Below, one piece after another: positions 1-11,200 of a stretch of DNA of 64,000 bases. The DNA is from Tetradesmus obliquus (taxonomy: Eukaryota; Chlorophyta; Chlorophyceae; Sphaeropleales; Scenedesmaceae), in assembly GCA_030272155.1 (NCBI GenBank), contig CP126191.1, positions 1,634,501-1,698,500 of the forward strand, given 5' to 3'. The notes under the pieces were generated by a model. The model was not told the DNA's origin and ran no database searches. It saw only the letters and a program-made list of their open reading frames with translations. The stretch's first letter is position 1. The number at the start of each line of letters is the position of its first letter. The position numbers and the translations under genes are program-made.

Positions 1-235
1 TACAAAGCACCACAAAGTTCAGGGCGGCGCCGATCTCTGACATGACTGCATAACCAGGTTGCTGCTGCTGCGCCAGCAACACCAGCAGGCGGACAGCAGC
101 GAAAAGATTTTGTAGAGTTGTACCTAATGTGACATAGAAAGTCTCTGCCAGTTTGAGTTTGGTGCCGCACCTGGCAGGTTGAGCAACCAGATCATACTGT
201 CCATGAGTGTTGCCTCTGCATCTTTGCACTTGCAG

Positions 236-332
236 GACAGCGACGCTCCAGTCGCTGTGGCGGCTGCTTGGCAGGCAGCAGTGCCATCCCTGATAGGAGC
301 AGATGGGCCGCTGCTGACACAGGTGGGCTGGC

Positions 333-381
<49 letters not shown>

Positions 382-434
382 GCAGCAGCAGCAGCAGCAG
401 CAGCAGCGGCAGCAGCAGCAGCAGCAGTAGCAGC

Positions 435-471
<37 letters not shown>

Positions 472-1051
472 GCATGAAGGCCCTGGCCAGAACTACATCA
501 AAATTTGATAACAGCTGACCACAGCCAGTAGTGGCTGAGCAGCCTGGCAGGGTTTTGTGGTGAAGGGTTGGCATCCTCATCCCTGTATCAGCGTTGGCAT
601 CCTCGCTTCTATACAGGACCCACATGCAACCTCCCTCTCTGTATGACAATGTCTGTAACCGGCACAGTGCTGCAGTGGCACAGTAGGTGCTCTGGAGTTT
701 CCCAGACCCTTTTGCAAGGCATCAATTCACTCTATGAGTGCCTGCTGCTGAAGATTTGATCATCTTGTGTTCAAATGCAGGTGGAAGCCGCCCAGAGGCT
801 AGGACTGTCAGGCAAGGGCACCACCGTGTGTGTCATCGACACGGGCGTTGACATCAGCCACCCCAACTTTGGCGCGTGCAGCGAGGGCATCCGTGGCAGG
901 GCCTGCAGGGTCAAGTTTGGCTTCGATGCAGAGAGCGACTCCAGGGACCCTGTGAGTGTGCCTGACAGCGGTACTACAGATATGAAGTTGCAGTGCATAG
1001 ATAGGTTGTACAGAGTTCACCATGCCAAGTGGCATGTGTACCGACAGCAGA

Positions 1052-1096
<45 letters not shown>

Positions 1097-3737
1097 GCAA
1101 TTTAGTCTTGCATTGTGGGGTCCTTCTGCATGCTGGTCTGGATGCTGCAGTAGAACATGGTGGCACTCACGCCTGTTGGCTCACATGGCGCCCATCCTGC
1201 GTCACGGCTACAAGGTCCAGCAACAGCAGAACAAGTTGCAGTGACATCAGCAGCGCGGAGCAAGATGCAGCCGCTGCTGCCTGCACATGCCCACATGTAT
1301 GCTGCATCCCTCTTTTTCCCCCTGCCCTGCATCATTCCAATGCCAGTCCCCCAGGAGAACAGACTCAGCGGAGGCGGGCCATGGCACGCATGTGGCTGGC
1401 ATTGCAGCGCCATGAGTTGTCAACGCAGCCACTGCTGCCGCCCATACCCATACATGCTGTGGCCTTACTACCTCTCTGTCCATGCCTTCCGTGCAGTCCC
1501 CAAGGCGGACCGTCACAGCAGACGCTGGCCATGGCACGCATGTGGCATTCCTGCTGTGCCGCAACACCGCTAACCTCCTTCCCCCTTCCGTGCCTGCAGT
1601 TCCCCGGGCGGACCGACACAGCGGAGGCGGGCCATGGCACGCATGTAGCTGGCATTGCAGCGCCATGAGTTGTTAATGCAGCCACTGCTGCCGCCCATAC
1701 CCATACATGCTGTGCCCTGTCTTTCTGTAACCTCTCTGTCCATGCCTTCCGTGCAGTCCCCGAGGAGAACCGACACAGCCGAGGCAGGTCATGGCACGCA
1801 TGTGGCTGGCATAGCAGTTGGTGGCTTCCCTGACAAGCTGCTGGACGCTGCAGGCAAGCCCCTGCCGTACCAGCGCGGGGTGGCGTATGAGGCACGCCTG
1901 GGAGCATTGCGGGTGAGTGATGTGCACATGGCTGTGGAAATTAATCTGGAGGACTGTGTTGTGCTGAGAATGTACTAGATTATGCTGGTGGATTGGCCTG
2001 GTAGAGCTGTTTGTCAACAACCTGTGTCTGCTGACTACACTGTCATGCTGGTACCATTATTGTGTTACCAGGCAGTGAACAAGGACGGCGCGTTTCCAGG
2101 GGAGTACATGAACAGGGCCCTGCACAAGACGATACGTGAGAACTGCGACGTCAACAACCTCTCGCTTGGAAGCTTCAACGTCGTGCCGAACCCCTCATAT
2201 CGGCAAGGCATGGAGGAAACCGCAGCTGCGGACATTCTCACGACAGCAGCAGCTGGCAATGACGAAGGCGCGATTACGCTGGGGCCGCGTCTGTTTGGCA
2301 CTGCAAGTCCGGCATCGTATCCCAAGGTGTTTGCTGTCGCGCATTTGCAAAACGCGGCAAACCCTGGATCGCTGGTGGAGATCAGCACCCCAATCAGCAC
2401 TTCTTCTGGCCTCAGGAACATGCTAGGTGAGGAAGCACAGCTGCGCTGCTGTTTGTTTCTTGATGCTTGAACAGCGTTGCGACGCAAAGCCTCAGCATTG
2501 ACGCTGCCTAACAGTGTAAAGCAGGCCCATGCAACTGCTGGCACACGCGCGAGAAACCTCGAACAAAACCTTCAACAAGTTCTTCAACAGGTTTAATGAC
2601 AGCGCCGCATCGTAAGTCGACTGACTCACAGCATGCCACATTTGTCACGTTTGTGCTGCCCTGCAGTTGCCATCCAGCGCGCAGACACCCAAACAAGCCT
2701 CGCCAGCCTCTGCTCACCTTCCTGCGACAGCCTGCCCCTCCCAATGAACATCCACCTCGTACGCATGGGCGCACAGCAAACCGCCCCGGCGCCGCCATCA
2801 CTACTAGCTGCAGCTCTTGGCAGCGTCACTGCCACCGCAACAGTGCAGTGTGGCTTGAAGATGATCTTTGATGCATCGGAGTATAAGAAGGGTCAGGCGC
2901 TGCTGCTGCACTTTGAGCCGGAGTGCAAGTTCTACCATACAGCACCTGAGCTGTGGCAGTACCTGAGGGCCATGTCTCCTGCATTGGTGCTCATGGTGAG
3001 ATGCAGCACATGCGGCTGCAGAAGCAGTGCTGGCTGCGCTGCTGCTCAACGCCTGCTGCATTTGAGTTTTCCTGCTGGTGGCTTCATCTGACTAGTTCAT
3101 GTCAGTAATGGTGCTCATGGTGAGATGCAGCACATGCCACATATGCAGCTGCTGTTTTAGTGCTTGTCAAGCTGCTCCTCGACGTCTGCTGCAACTCCCT
3201 GCTAATCACTGATGTCGGTTGTAAGGTGCTGCAGCACGTGCAGTTGCAATGCTGTGGTCCATTGATGCGCTCTGAGCCCTTTCACCAACAGGAGATGTCC
3301 AGGGTGCATGCGTCTACTGCCGACTGCTGCTGCTGCCGCTGCTGCTGCAGGCCATGCCCTCCGACAATGACGCCCACACAGGCGCCCTCTACTACAAGAA
3401 CGCGCAGATCCCGGTGCTCTGGATGCGCTCCGATGACGGCAGGGCCCTAGCTGAGCAGCTGGCCTTCAGGGATGCTCGCAGCATGCCTCCCCTGCAGCTG
3501 AAGAGCCTGCCAGGAGCCACACTTGTGCCTGTGCCTGACGAGCAGGCCGGCCAGCCTGCTGCAACAAGCAGCATGGGGCCGGTAGGTGGTATCCTACTGC
3601 TGCAGGGGCTGGGGGAGTTGTGAATGTAGCTGCAGCATTTGCTGGGTTGTTGGTGGCTGCTCCATGCCCCAGTTGCCGTTTTCGCAGCTGATGATCGTAC
3701 AAGCAGTGTTTATCGGAGTCTCGACGACTCAGCTGCC

Positions 3738-3805
<68 letters not shown>

Positions 3806-5377
3806 AGGCCTTTGACCTGAGCATCAAGCCAGACATTGCAGCCCCCGGCAGCTTATACAGCAGCCTGCCTAATTCAACCTACCAGACTTGGCCTGGCACC
3901 TCCATGAGTTCCCCATACATGGCAGGAGTGCTGGCACTCTGGAAACAGCACATGCACAACCTGGGAATCGAACAGCCGCCTGGCGGCTGGATGAATGCGG
4001 CCTTCACTGCATTCAAAAACACTGCCAAGCCGATTAAGTATGGCAACAGCAGCCTGGTGTGGCCTCCTGCTAAGGTTGGAGCAGGAATGGTGCAGGCGTT
4101 CTCTGGCATTGTTACTAACGTAACAGTGACGCCGGCGGAGCTGCTGATGAAGACCGACGGCACTCACCAGCAGTTCACGCTGAGTGTCACTAACGCTGGC
4201 TGGAGTGACGCGAGTTACACCCTGGGTCACCAGCCGGCGGTGACGCTGTTACTGACAAAGTCGTGGTATAATCAGGTGTTTGATGCTGCGGCACCTACAG
4301 CTGTTGCTACTGGGGTGGAGCGCGTGGTGAAGGTGCCTGCAAGGAGCACCAAGGTGGTGAAGGTGAGAGTCAAAAAGACTGCGCTACCATAACCAGCCCC
4401 TGCTAAAGATCCCTTTCTCTACAGCTGGAGTGGCTTGACAGAGTCATGCAGCAGCAGCAGCAGCAGCAGCAGTCCTGTGGGCGAAATGAGCTGCAACTCA
4501 CTGCACTGTTGTCAGCAATAAAGTGCAACTGCCTACCGGTCTCTAACTGTTATTTATTGCGTCACTTTGTCACCCACAGGTCGGCATCACCATCCCGCCA
4601 GAACTCAAAGCCCTAGACGCCATCGTCAGCGGTTACATAACCCTAACACCCGTGGGTGCCACACCACCCTCTGCCTCAAGGCAGCCTCTCAGCACATCCA
4701 CACCCATCACTCTCTCCATCCCTTATCAAGGCACTAGCAAGGACTACTCGACAGTGGGGACGCCAAACAGTCTGGCACTGTTTGTGCCGGCACTGCCAGA
4801 TTTGCATGCTCTGGCGGCTCAGCTGATTTCAGACAAGCCTCCACTGTTTGTATGTGACACAGCGCAGCGCAGCGGCTGTGCATACAGCCAGGATGGTGTA
4901 ACTATCGCAGCAGATAGCCCCATCCCAGGGTTCATGTTTGCATCCACGCTGCTGCGGCCCCTGGCAGATGTGAAGATCCAGCTGTGGTCAAGTGACTGGG
5001 AAGTTCACCTGGGAACTTCCGCCAGCCTCGGCCCGGCTCCTGCAAGCTCGCCTTTCCGCAGAACCTACCTGTTCGAAGGCTCCTGGGACGGCAGCTACCT
5101 CCCGGTGAACTCCGCAGCGGAAGTTTTTGTTCCTATGAAGACGGGCGAGAAGTACAGGGTGAAGCTGGAGCTGTGGCCGGTGCTGGCGGCTGGTGACAAG
5201 CTTGCAGGAAGAAAACAGGGCCAGCCGATGATCTTCACAGTGAACGAGCCGATAGTGATGCTTGCTGACCCCTCAAAGAGCGCCAGCACAATTCAGGTGG
5301 CAAGCATTGGGCGGGACGGCAGGGGCGGCAGGGATGGCAGGGAGGGGAGGCGGGACAGGCGCGATCGCCGGGATTGA
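236..5377 (+). CDS. Subtilisin-like serine protease (S8 family), 5' end not seen
   Basis: Eight exons keep one frame: 236-322, 781-951, 1757-1912, 2072-2426, 2667-2995, 3351-3581, 3808-4362, 4580-5377, about 893 residues in the visible part. Numbering from the first visible codon, the catalytic Asp lies in VCVIDTGVD (D49), His in GHGTHVAG (H98), the oxyanion Asn in TAAAGNDEG (N201) and Ser in GTSMSSPYMAG (S475). About 200 residues between N201 and the Ser motif resemble the protease-associated insert of plant-type subtilases. The segment after Ser resembles the Fn3-like C-terminal part of that group. The role is peptide-bond hydrolysis, probably secreted or vacuolar, but no signal peptide is visible because no convincing start Met was found. 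The product ends in an odd Arg/Asp/Gly-rich tail (about 22 residues from 5310). The 1757 exon is preceded by three degenerate copies of itself. Family assignment is firm; the first exon and the N-terminus are uncertain. Confidence 0.93.
333..475. repeat. CAG microsatellite in subtilase intron 1
   Basis: Nearly pure CAG units with occasional CGG or TAG interruptions, starting about 10 bases after the donor at 323. It makes long polyQ/polyA reading frames that are not genes. Confidence 0.95.
1052..1096. repeat. CAG microsatellite in subtilase intron 2
   Basis: About 14 consecutive CAG units in the intron between the Asp-motif exon and the His-motif exon. Confidence 0.93.
1342..1756 (+). repeat. 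Three degenerate copies of the subtilase His-motif exon
   Basis: Copies begin near 1342, 1491 and 1591, and the intact exon at 1757 is the fourth. Each has an AG acceptor-like end, a CCCC-(A/C)GG-G start and the block GGCCATGGCACGCATGT encoding GHGTH. Flanks such as the CCCATACCCATACATGCTGT block are repeated too, so whole exon-intron-edge segments were duplicated. Copies 1 and 3 run into a TGA soon after the HGTHVAG stretch. Copy 2 has a changed 3' part. None has an obvious donor, so they look non-productive unless used as poison exons. Confidence 0.85.
3738..3807 (+). repeat. CTG microsatellite forming an intron 3' end
   Basis: More than 20 CTG units (one CTA) run directly into CTGCAG, whose AG is the acceptor of the subtilase exon at 3808 that carries the catalytic Ser. 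Confidence 0.92.
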
Positions 5378-7153
5378 ACAGCAGCGTGCAGTTTGCTCGC
5401 GGCATGGGTGGTTTGTCACTGCAGTGAAGTGCCATGTCCCTGGTACCAAGGGAGTGCCAAGCAAGCCACATAATCGTCATCATCCACGTCACCATTGCAT
5501 TTGTTACATATATAATATAACCATTTCTGTGGCTTTATTCAAACAGCACAATGCATGCCAACTAGGTAGCTGTCAAGCTAGTCTTCACACCTTCACACAG
5601 GTACGCGTCTGTCTGAAGTCCCCAGCGACCAAAGAGCAGCAATGACCGCTGCATCAGTTGGCAGCTGTGACTGCTGCATGATGTGCACCACTTGGCTTTG
5701 TTTTGAACAGAGTCTGAGGCACAAGCTTTGCATTGGATGCAGCTCACACGCACTGCTGGCAGCAGCTGAACCGTTTGATCCAAGAGTTGGAGCTGCTAGG
5801 TCGGCGCCTGTCACAGCTTGCCTGGAGCTTGGTTATCTGCCGGGGCCAGCATTGCACACAGCCTTTGATACGGTGCGTCTTAGTGTATCACAGAGCCACA
5901 GGGCAAGAGTGTTTCATAGACCGGCTGCCAGGTAGTATCTGGGTTGTATTTGTGCATCATGTCAGGGGTCCTGAGATCAGGTATCTTATGCCAGGACTCT
6001 TATTACTAGCGTAGCTTGCATGATCACCAGGTTATGCGCGAGCAGCAGTAACTGATTGCTGCTTGATTGGGGGCTGGTACTGTTGTGTTGGTCAGAAATG
6101 CATGCAAAATGGCCGAGGCGTGTGGGCTCATTAGGGATTACAGGTGGAGTTGTGATGTGTTGTAGCTGCAGCCGTTTCTGTGTCAGGTAGCTCTGCTAGC
6201 CAGGCAGCAGCAAGCTGCATATTTGGGCATCATCAACATGATTGTGATGCATGCCGAAGGGATGGGGATGTTTGGCAGCCGTTCAACAGCGGTGCCTCAG
6301 GCCAGGCAGCAGCTGCTGTTGCTGCACAGCGGCAACAGTGTGCTTGCGCCACCTGTTTGAATGACTATATAGTCATGATGTATCATCACGGGATACTATC
6401 TCAAGTAGTATGTGATAGCCAGTTCAAGAACAGGGATTGGCAAGGCTCAGGATTGAGCATCAACGGCTGCCTGGCTGCTTGATGCATACTCATGCTTTAA
6501 TCATGACATCATGAGTGTTACCTGGCATTTTCAAGTCGACAACTCGTAAGCTGAAGCATACTTATTGCTTGCCTTGTAACACACGAAGCTGGCTGGCTTG
6601 TATTTCATTACTTCATACATGGGTTTGAAAGATCATGCAGCAGGAGGGCGCGGGGGGCAGACTGAGCGGCTGGCCAACAGCTCAACCACCAGCTTGTCCC
6701 ACAGTGTGCCACGTCCTGTTGTGGCCACATAGCCAGTATCCCATTTCCGGTCGAGGCAGCCATGCCCAAGGCAGATGGGGGGAGATTTAGTGGCGTAGTT
6801 TCCTGCTGGAGGTGCACACCACTACTGTTCTGCCCTGGGCAGCGTGTCCCACCCAGCCACATGCATGTGGGCCTGCAGCCGATCCTGCACCCCTGTCATT
6901 TGCAGGGTTGTGGCTTGGTGGTGGACACATGGCATGGCATGGCACGACGCGCTGACAAAAGAAGCCATCGTCGAACAACAGACAGCAAGTGTTGCCGCTG
7001 TCGACGCGGTTGCTGGACATTTGAAGTTCACCTGGTTACCCACTGGTTACCACAGAACAGCGCGAGCGAGCTCCTGCAACAAAAATCGTTGAATCAACTT
7101 ACAATTACAGAGCTAAAACATTTATTTTGCTTCGACACACACAGAAAGCAAGC
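5378..7153. other. Intergenic region between subtilase and ABC1K
   Basis: No convincing gene. Reading frames here lack splice continuity or recognisable motifs. It probably holds the subtilase 3' UTR and the ABC1K promoter. An AT-rich patch (ACATATATAATATAACC) lies near 5505-5522. Confidence 0.5.
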
Positions 7154-8220
7154 ATGCAGACGTGTGGTGCCCACCGTGTGCAGCGCTCAGCTGCAGCATC
7201 AAGAGGGGCAGTCAGGCCCGCGGCAGTCTCCTCCCGTCGTGTTATCCCTAGTTCCCCCATCACAAATTTATCGGATGTGGCGGTGCTGCGTGAGATCAAA
7301 GCAGATGCCCCTGACCTTGAAAACTTGGAGCTGAGAGATGTGAAGGTGGGCTGACAGCGAAGCCTGCAGCAAGAACAGTTGCACACATGGCTAAAAACAT
7401 GACTAAAAACATGAATTTGTGGTCAGCTGCCTATGCTGGCATGCCAGGGCACCATGTTGGGCCACTGCAGCTGTTGTGGCCCAACATGCGCTGCTCAGGT
7501 CTCAGGACCCTTATGCTTGCATGCGGTGCCTGCATGGACCAAATCATGATACACAGCCGTTCATAAAGTGCATAGCAGCGTGCAACAGGAGGTTGGTGTA
7601 GGCTGGGACACGGTGCAGGTGCTTTCAGAGGTGCAGGCGAACAAGCACGCATGGCTTCATCACGTAAAGCAGCGCCGTGCAAAGCACACAGTTTGAGCTG
7701 ACGTGGTTCAATCATAAAGAGAGATAGAGACACACACCCAGTCATGCGCTTTCCGCAACCACTCCTGCAAGCCTTCCCTGCAACCGTCTCCTGCAACCAA
7801 CCTATCATCTCTCTCCTGCAGGCCGTCTCATATGTGAGCAGGCGCCGCTTGGATGCACCAGACTTTGACCCGGATGCAGTGGACGAGGAGGGGCTGCCGC
7901 TGGTCTACAACGAGGCAAGGATCGCGGCCTTCTGGGGCAAGCGCCCGGGGGAGCTGGCCAGCAGGTGGACGCGCTTCGCAGCCATCAGCGGTGAGCAGCA
8001 GCAGCAGCAGCAGCAGCAGCAGTGGCGGTTGCGGCGGGTGTCAGGGTACTAGCAGCAGCTGCAGCAATGACAGCGGCTTGTGGTGGTAGTGGCAGCAGTG
8101 GCGGCAGCAGCCGCTGCCGGCTTTTGTGGTGTGGCAGAAAGTTGGTGCATATGGTATGCAAGCGCCCCGGGGAGCTGGCCAGCAGGTGGACGCGCTTCGC
8201 AGCCATCAGCGGTGAGCAGC

Positions 8221-8261
<41 letters not shown>

Positions 8262-11200
8262 TGGTGGTGGCGGTGGTTGCGGCGGTTGCGCCGGTTGCCT
8301 GCGGTGGCGGTCGCAGCCGGTGCAGCAGCAGTAGCGGCAGCGGTCGCGGTAGCGGTAGCGGCCGTTGATGCTGTTGATGTGGCAGACGTTGGGCAGGCAG
8401 CCGGCAGCTTGCATCGGAGGCATCTTTGGACACCTTAGGGCAACTGCAGATGCGGCTCGACAGTGCAGGCAGCAAGCACAGCAGGGCACCTGGCCCTTGA
8501 AGCTTGCAGCACCAGCACTGGTGGTGACCTGTCCATTCATCATTGCGTGCGTCTCTTTGTTGCAGCTCCCTGGCTGACCAAGATAGACGGTAGAACTGCT
8601 GCTTTCACTGGCTGTTGTTGCTGCTGGCCTAATTGGCTGTGAAGGAGCAGCAGAAGCAACAGCAGCAGAGGCGGCAGACGCGCTGGATTGTAGCCACACA
8701 CGCCGGTTTCAGTACACTGACCTGTTGCCGTGGGTGTCCCCTGTGCCGCAGCTCCCTGGCTGACCAAGATGGCGAATGCCTTCCTGACTGGCCGCCTGGA
8801 GGCGCGGCAGGCTGAGCTGGCTGCTGATGCTGTGGACAACCTGGAGCGGCTGGGCCCTACGTTTATCAAGCTGGGCCAGATCATGAGCATCAGGTGTGTT
8901 TGAAACTGGGGTTCACTGCATGAACAATCTTTGCAGAGTGATGCGCAGGGTGAATAAATAGCCACCTTTGTCAAACTGGGCCGGATTAAGAGCGTCTGGT
9001 GAGCGCGGCGGTGTGCTGAGGCTGGGAACTGCTACCAAGGTTGCCGGGCATCAGCTGTCCAGCATCAAGGAATCTATATTCAGGCTTGCGTTGCGGCACC
9101 CATCCATAACATACATTTCACTGTACTGCCTGCAGGCCTGATGTACTGCCTCCCCCGGTGCTGGCTGAGCTGAGCAAGCTGCAGGACCGCATCGAGCCCT
9201 TCAACACGCCAGAGGCCCGCCGCATGATCGAGGCGGAGCTGGGGCAGCCCATCGACGTTGTTTTCAGCGAGTTCAGCGAGCTGCCCATCGCAGCGGCCAG
9301 CCTTGCGCAGGTGGGCGAGAGGGTGGTTAGCGTGTGGAACATGTTGTAGCTGCCAGAATAGCAGTAGCCCATTGATGCTATTTTGAGCGAGTTCAGGGAT
9401 CTGCCCATCGCAGCCTTGCACACTTGGGCGGGGTTGGGGTTTGTTTCTTTCGTCGCATGCACGGCGCTAATGGTCTGAGGCGGCTCCTATGCAGCTTACC
9501 CGCATTCCACGCCTGCACTGGCGTGCTGCAGGCTAAGCTCCGCAACAGACACCAACACGCAGCAGCCAGCTGCAACTGGTGAGCCGTGCCGGCATGCACC
9601 GTCACCAAGTTATGTAACATGTTATTGTGTTACTGCCGCAGGTGTACCGTGCCAGGCTGCGGTCAAACGGCCAGGAGGTGGCAGTCAAAGTGCAGCGCCC
9701 CGGTGCGCTGTCGACCATCAGCAAGGACCTGTACGTCATGCGGCGCGGCATTGGGGTTTATGAGCAGCTGGTGAAGCGGTTTACTGCGCAGACCACAGAC
9801 TACCAGCAGCTGCTGTCCACGTTTGCGGAGGGGCTGTACACAGAGATGGACTTCCGCAATGAGGTGTGTACGTTAGTCTGTCACCTTGAAGGTCGGGGTT
9901 TAGAATCCTCTTTCTCATGTGGGCACAGCCATTTGCGCAGAGCAGCTGCTGTGTGAGCGCGTGCACATGCCTATGGTGGTAGTGTTAAGGGCTTTTGCGG
10001 CGTTGCCTGTTGAGACGTCTGTTAGCGTGCTTGTCGCATGCTGGATGTGGTCAGCTGCGCGGCCTCCTGTGCCCCTCTCCCTTTCTCACGCTGTCTTTAC
10101 GGCCGCACTGCTGCTGCTGCTGCTGCTGCCAGGCGCTGAACGCGGCCAAGATGAAGGAGGTGCTGGCTGAGGCTGAGGGCATGCGCGGCGACAGGCTGGT
10201 CATCCCACAGCCCATCATGGAGCTCACCACAAGGTGAGGGTCGGCGCTGCTTGCAGCGTTTAGGGTTGTGTTCCTCGTTGTGTTTGTATTATGACCCTGC
10301 AGCCCATTATGGACTGACCACGCGTTGAGGGCTGAGGGCTGCGCAGCACCTCCTGCTAGTATGTACCTTCTGCGGGCGGCTCTTTTGATTGCGCGGCTGG
10401 CGCGCTAGCACCACCCAACATATGGCTATGCTGGCAGGAGCGGGTGGTGGATGAGGGGCAGCTGTCCGAACGGTTGGGCATGGCATGACATGCGCTGCTG
10501 CTGCTGCTGCTGCTGTTGCTGTGCGTGCACTGCACAGGCGCATTTTGACCATGGAGTGGGTCACAGGGGTCAAGCTGACCACGCTGCCGCCTGAGGAAGT
10601 GCGTGACCTGGTGGGTGTGGGCCAGGAGGCGTTCCTGGTGCAGCTGCTGGAGGTGGGCTTCTTCCACGGCGACCCACACCCAGGCAACCTGCTCAAGGTG
10701 AGGCATGTCATAATAACACGTGTTATGACATGTGTTACAACAGTTTTGACATGACATGTTGAGAGTCGAAGGGTTTTGGTGCAGCTGCTGGAGGTGGGCT
10801 TCTTCCACGGCGACCCACACCCAGGCAACCTGCTCAAGGTGAGGCATGTCATAACACGTGTTATGACATGTGTTAATTACAGTTTTGACATGACATGTTG
10901 ACATGACATGTTGAGAGTCGATGGGGTGTGGTGCAGCTGCTGGAGGTGGGCTTCTTCCACGGCGACCCACACCCGGGCAACCTGCTCAAGGTGAGGCGTG
11001 TTATAACGCAAGTTATAACATGTGGTAGACAGTCAACATGACATGATGAGAGTCCTATGGGGTTGGTGCAGCTGCTGGAGGTGGGCTTCTTCCACGGCGA
11101 CCCACACCCAGGCAACTTGCTCAAGGTGAGGCGTGTCATAACTTATGTTACAACATATATTATAACAGTCAACATGACATGTTGCGAGTCGAAGGGGTGC

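Noticed and set aside
179..477. Open frames coding polyQ and polyA
   Set aside because: They are translations of the CAG microsatellite in the first visible subtilase intron. Only 236-322 before the donor has coding character.
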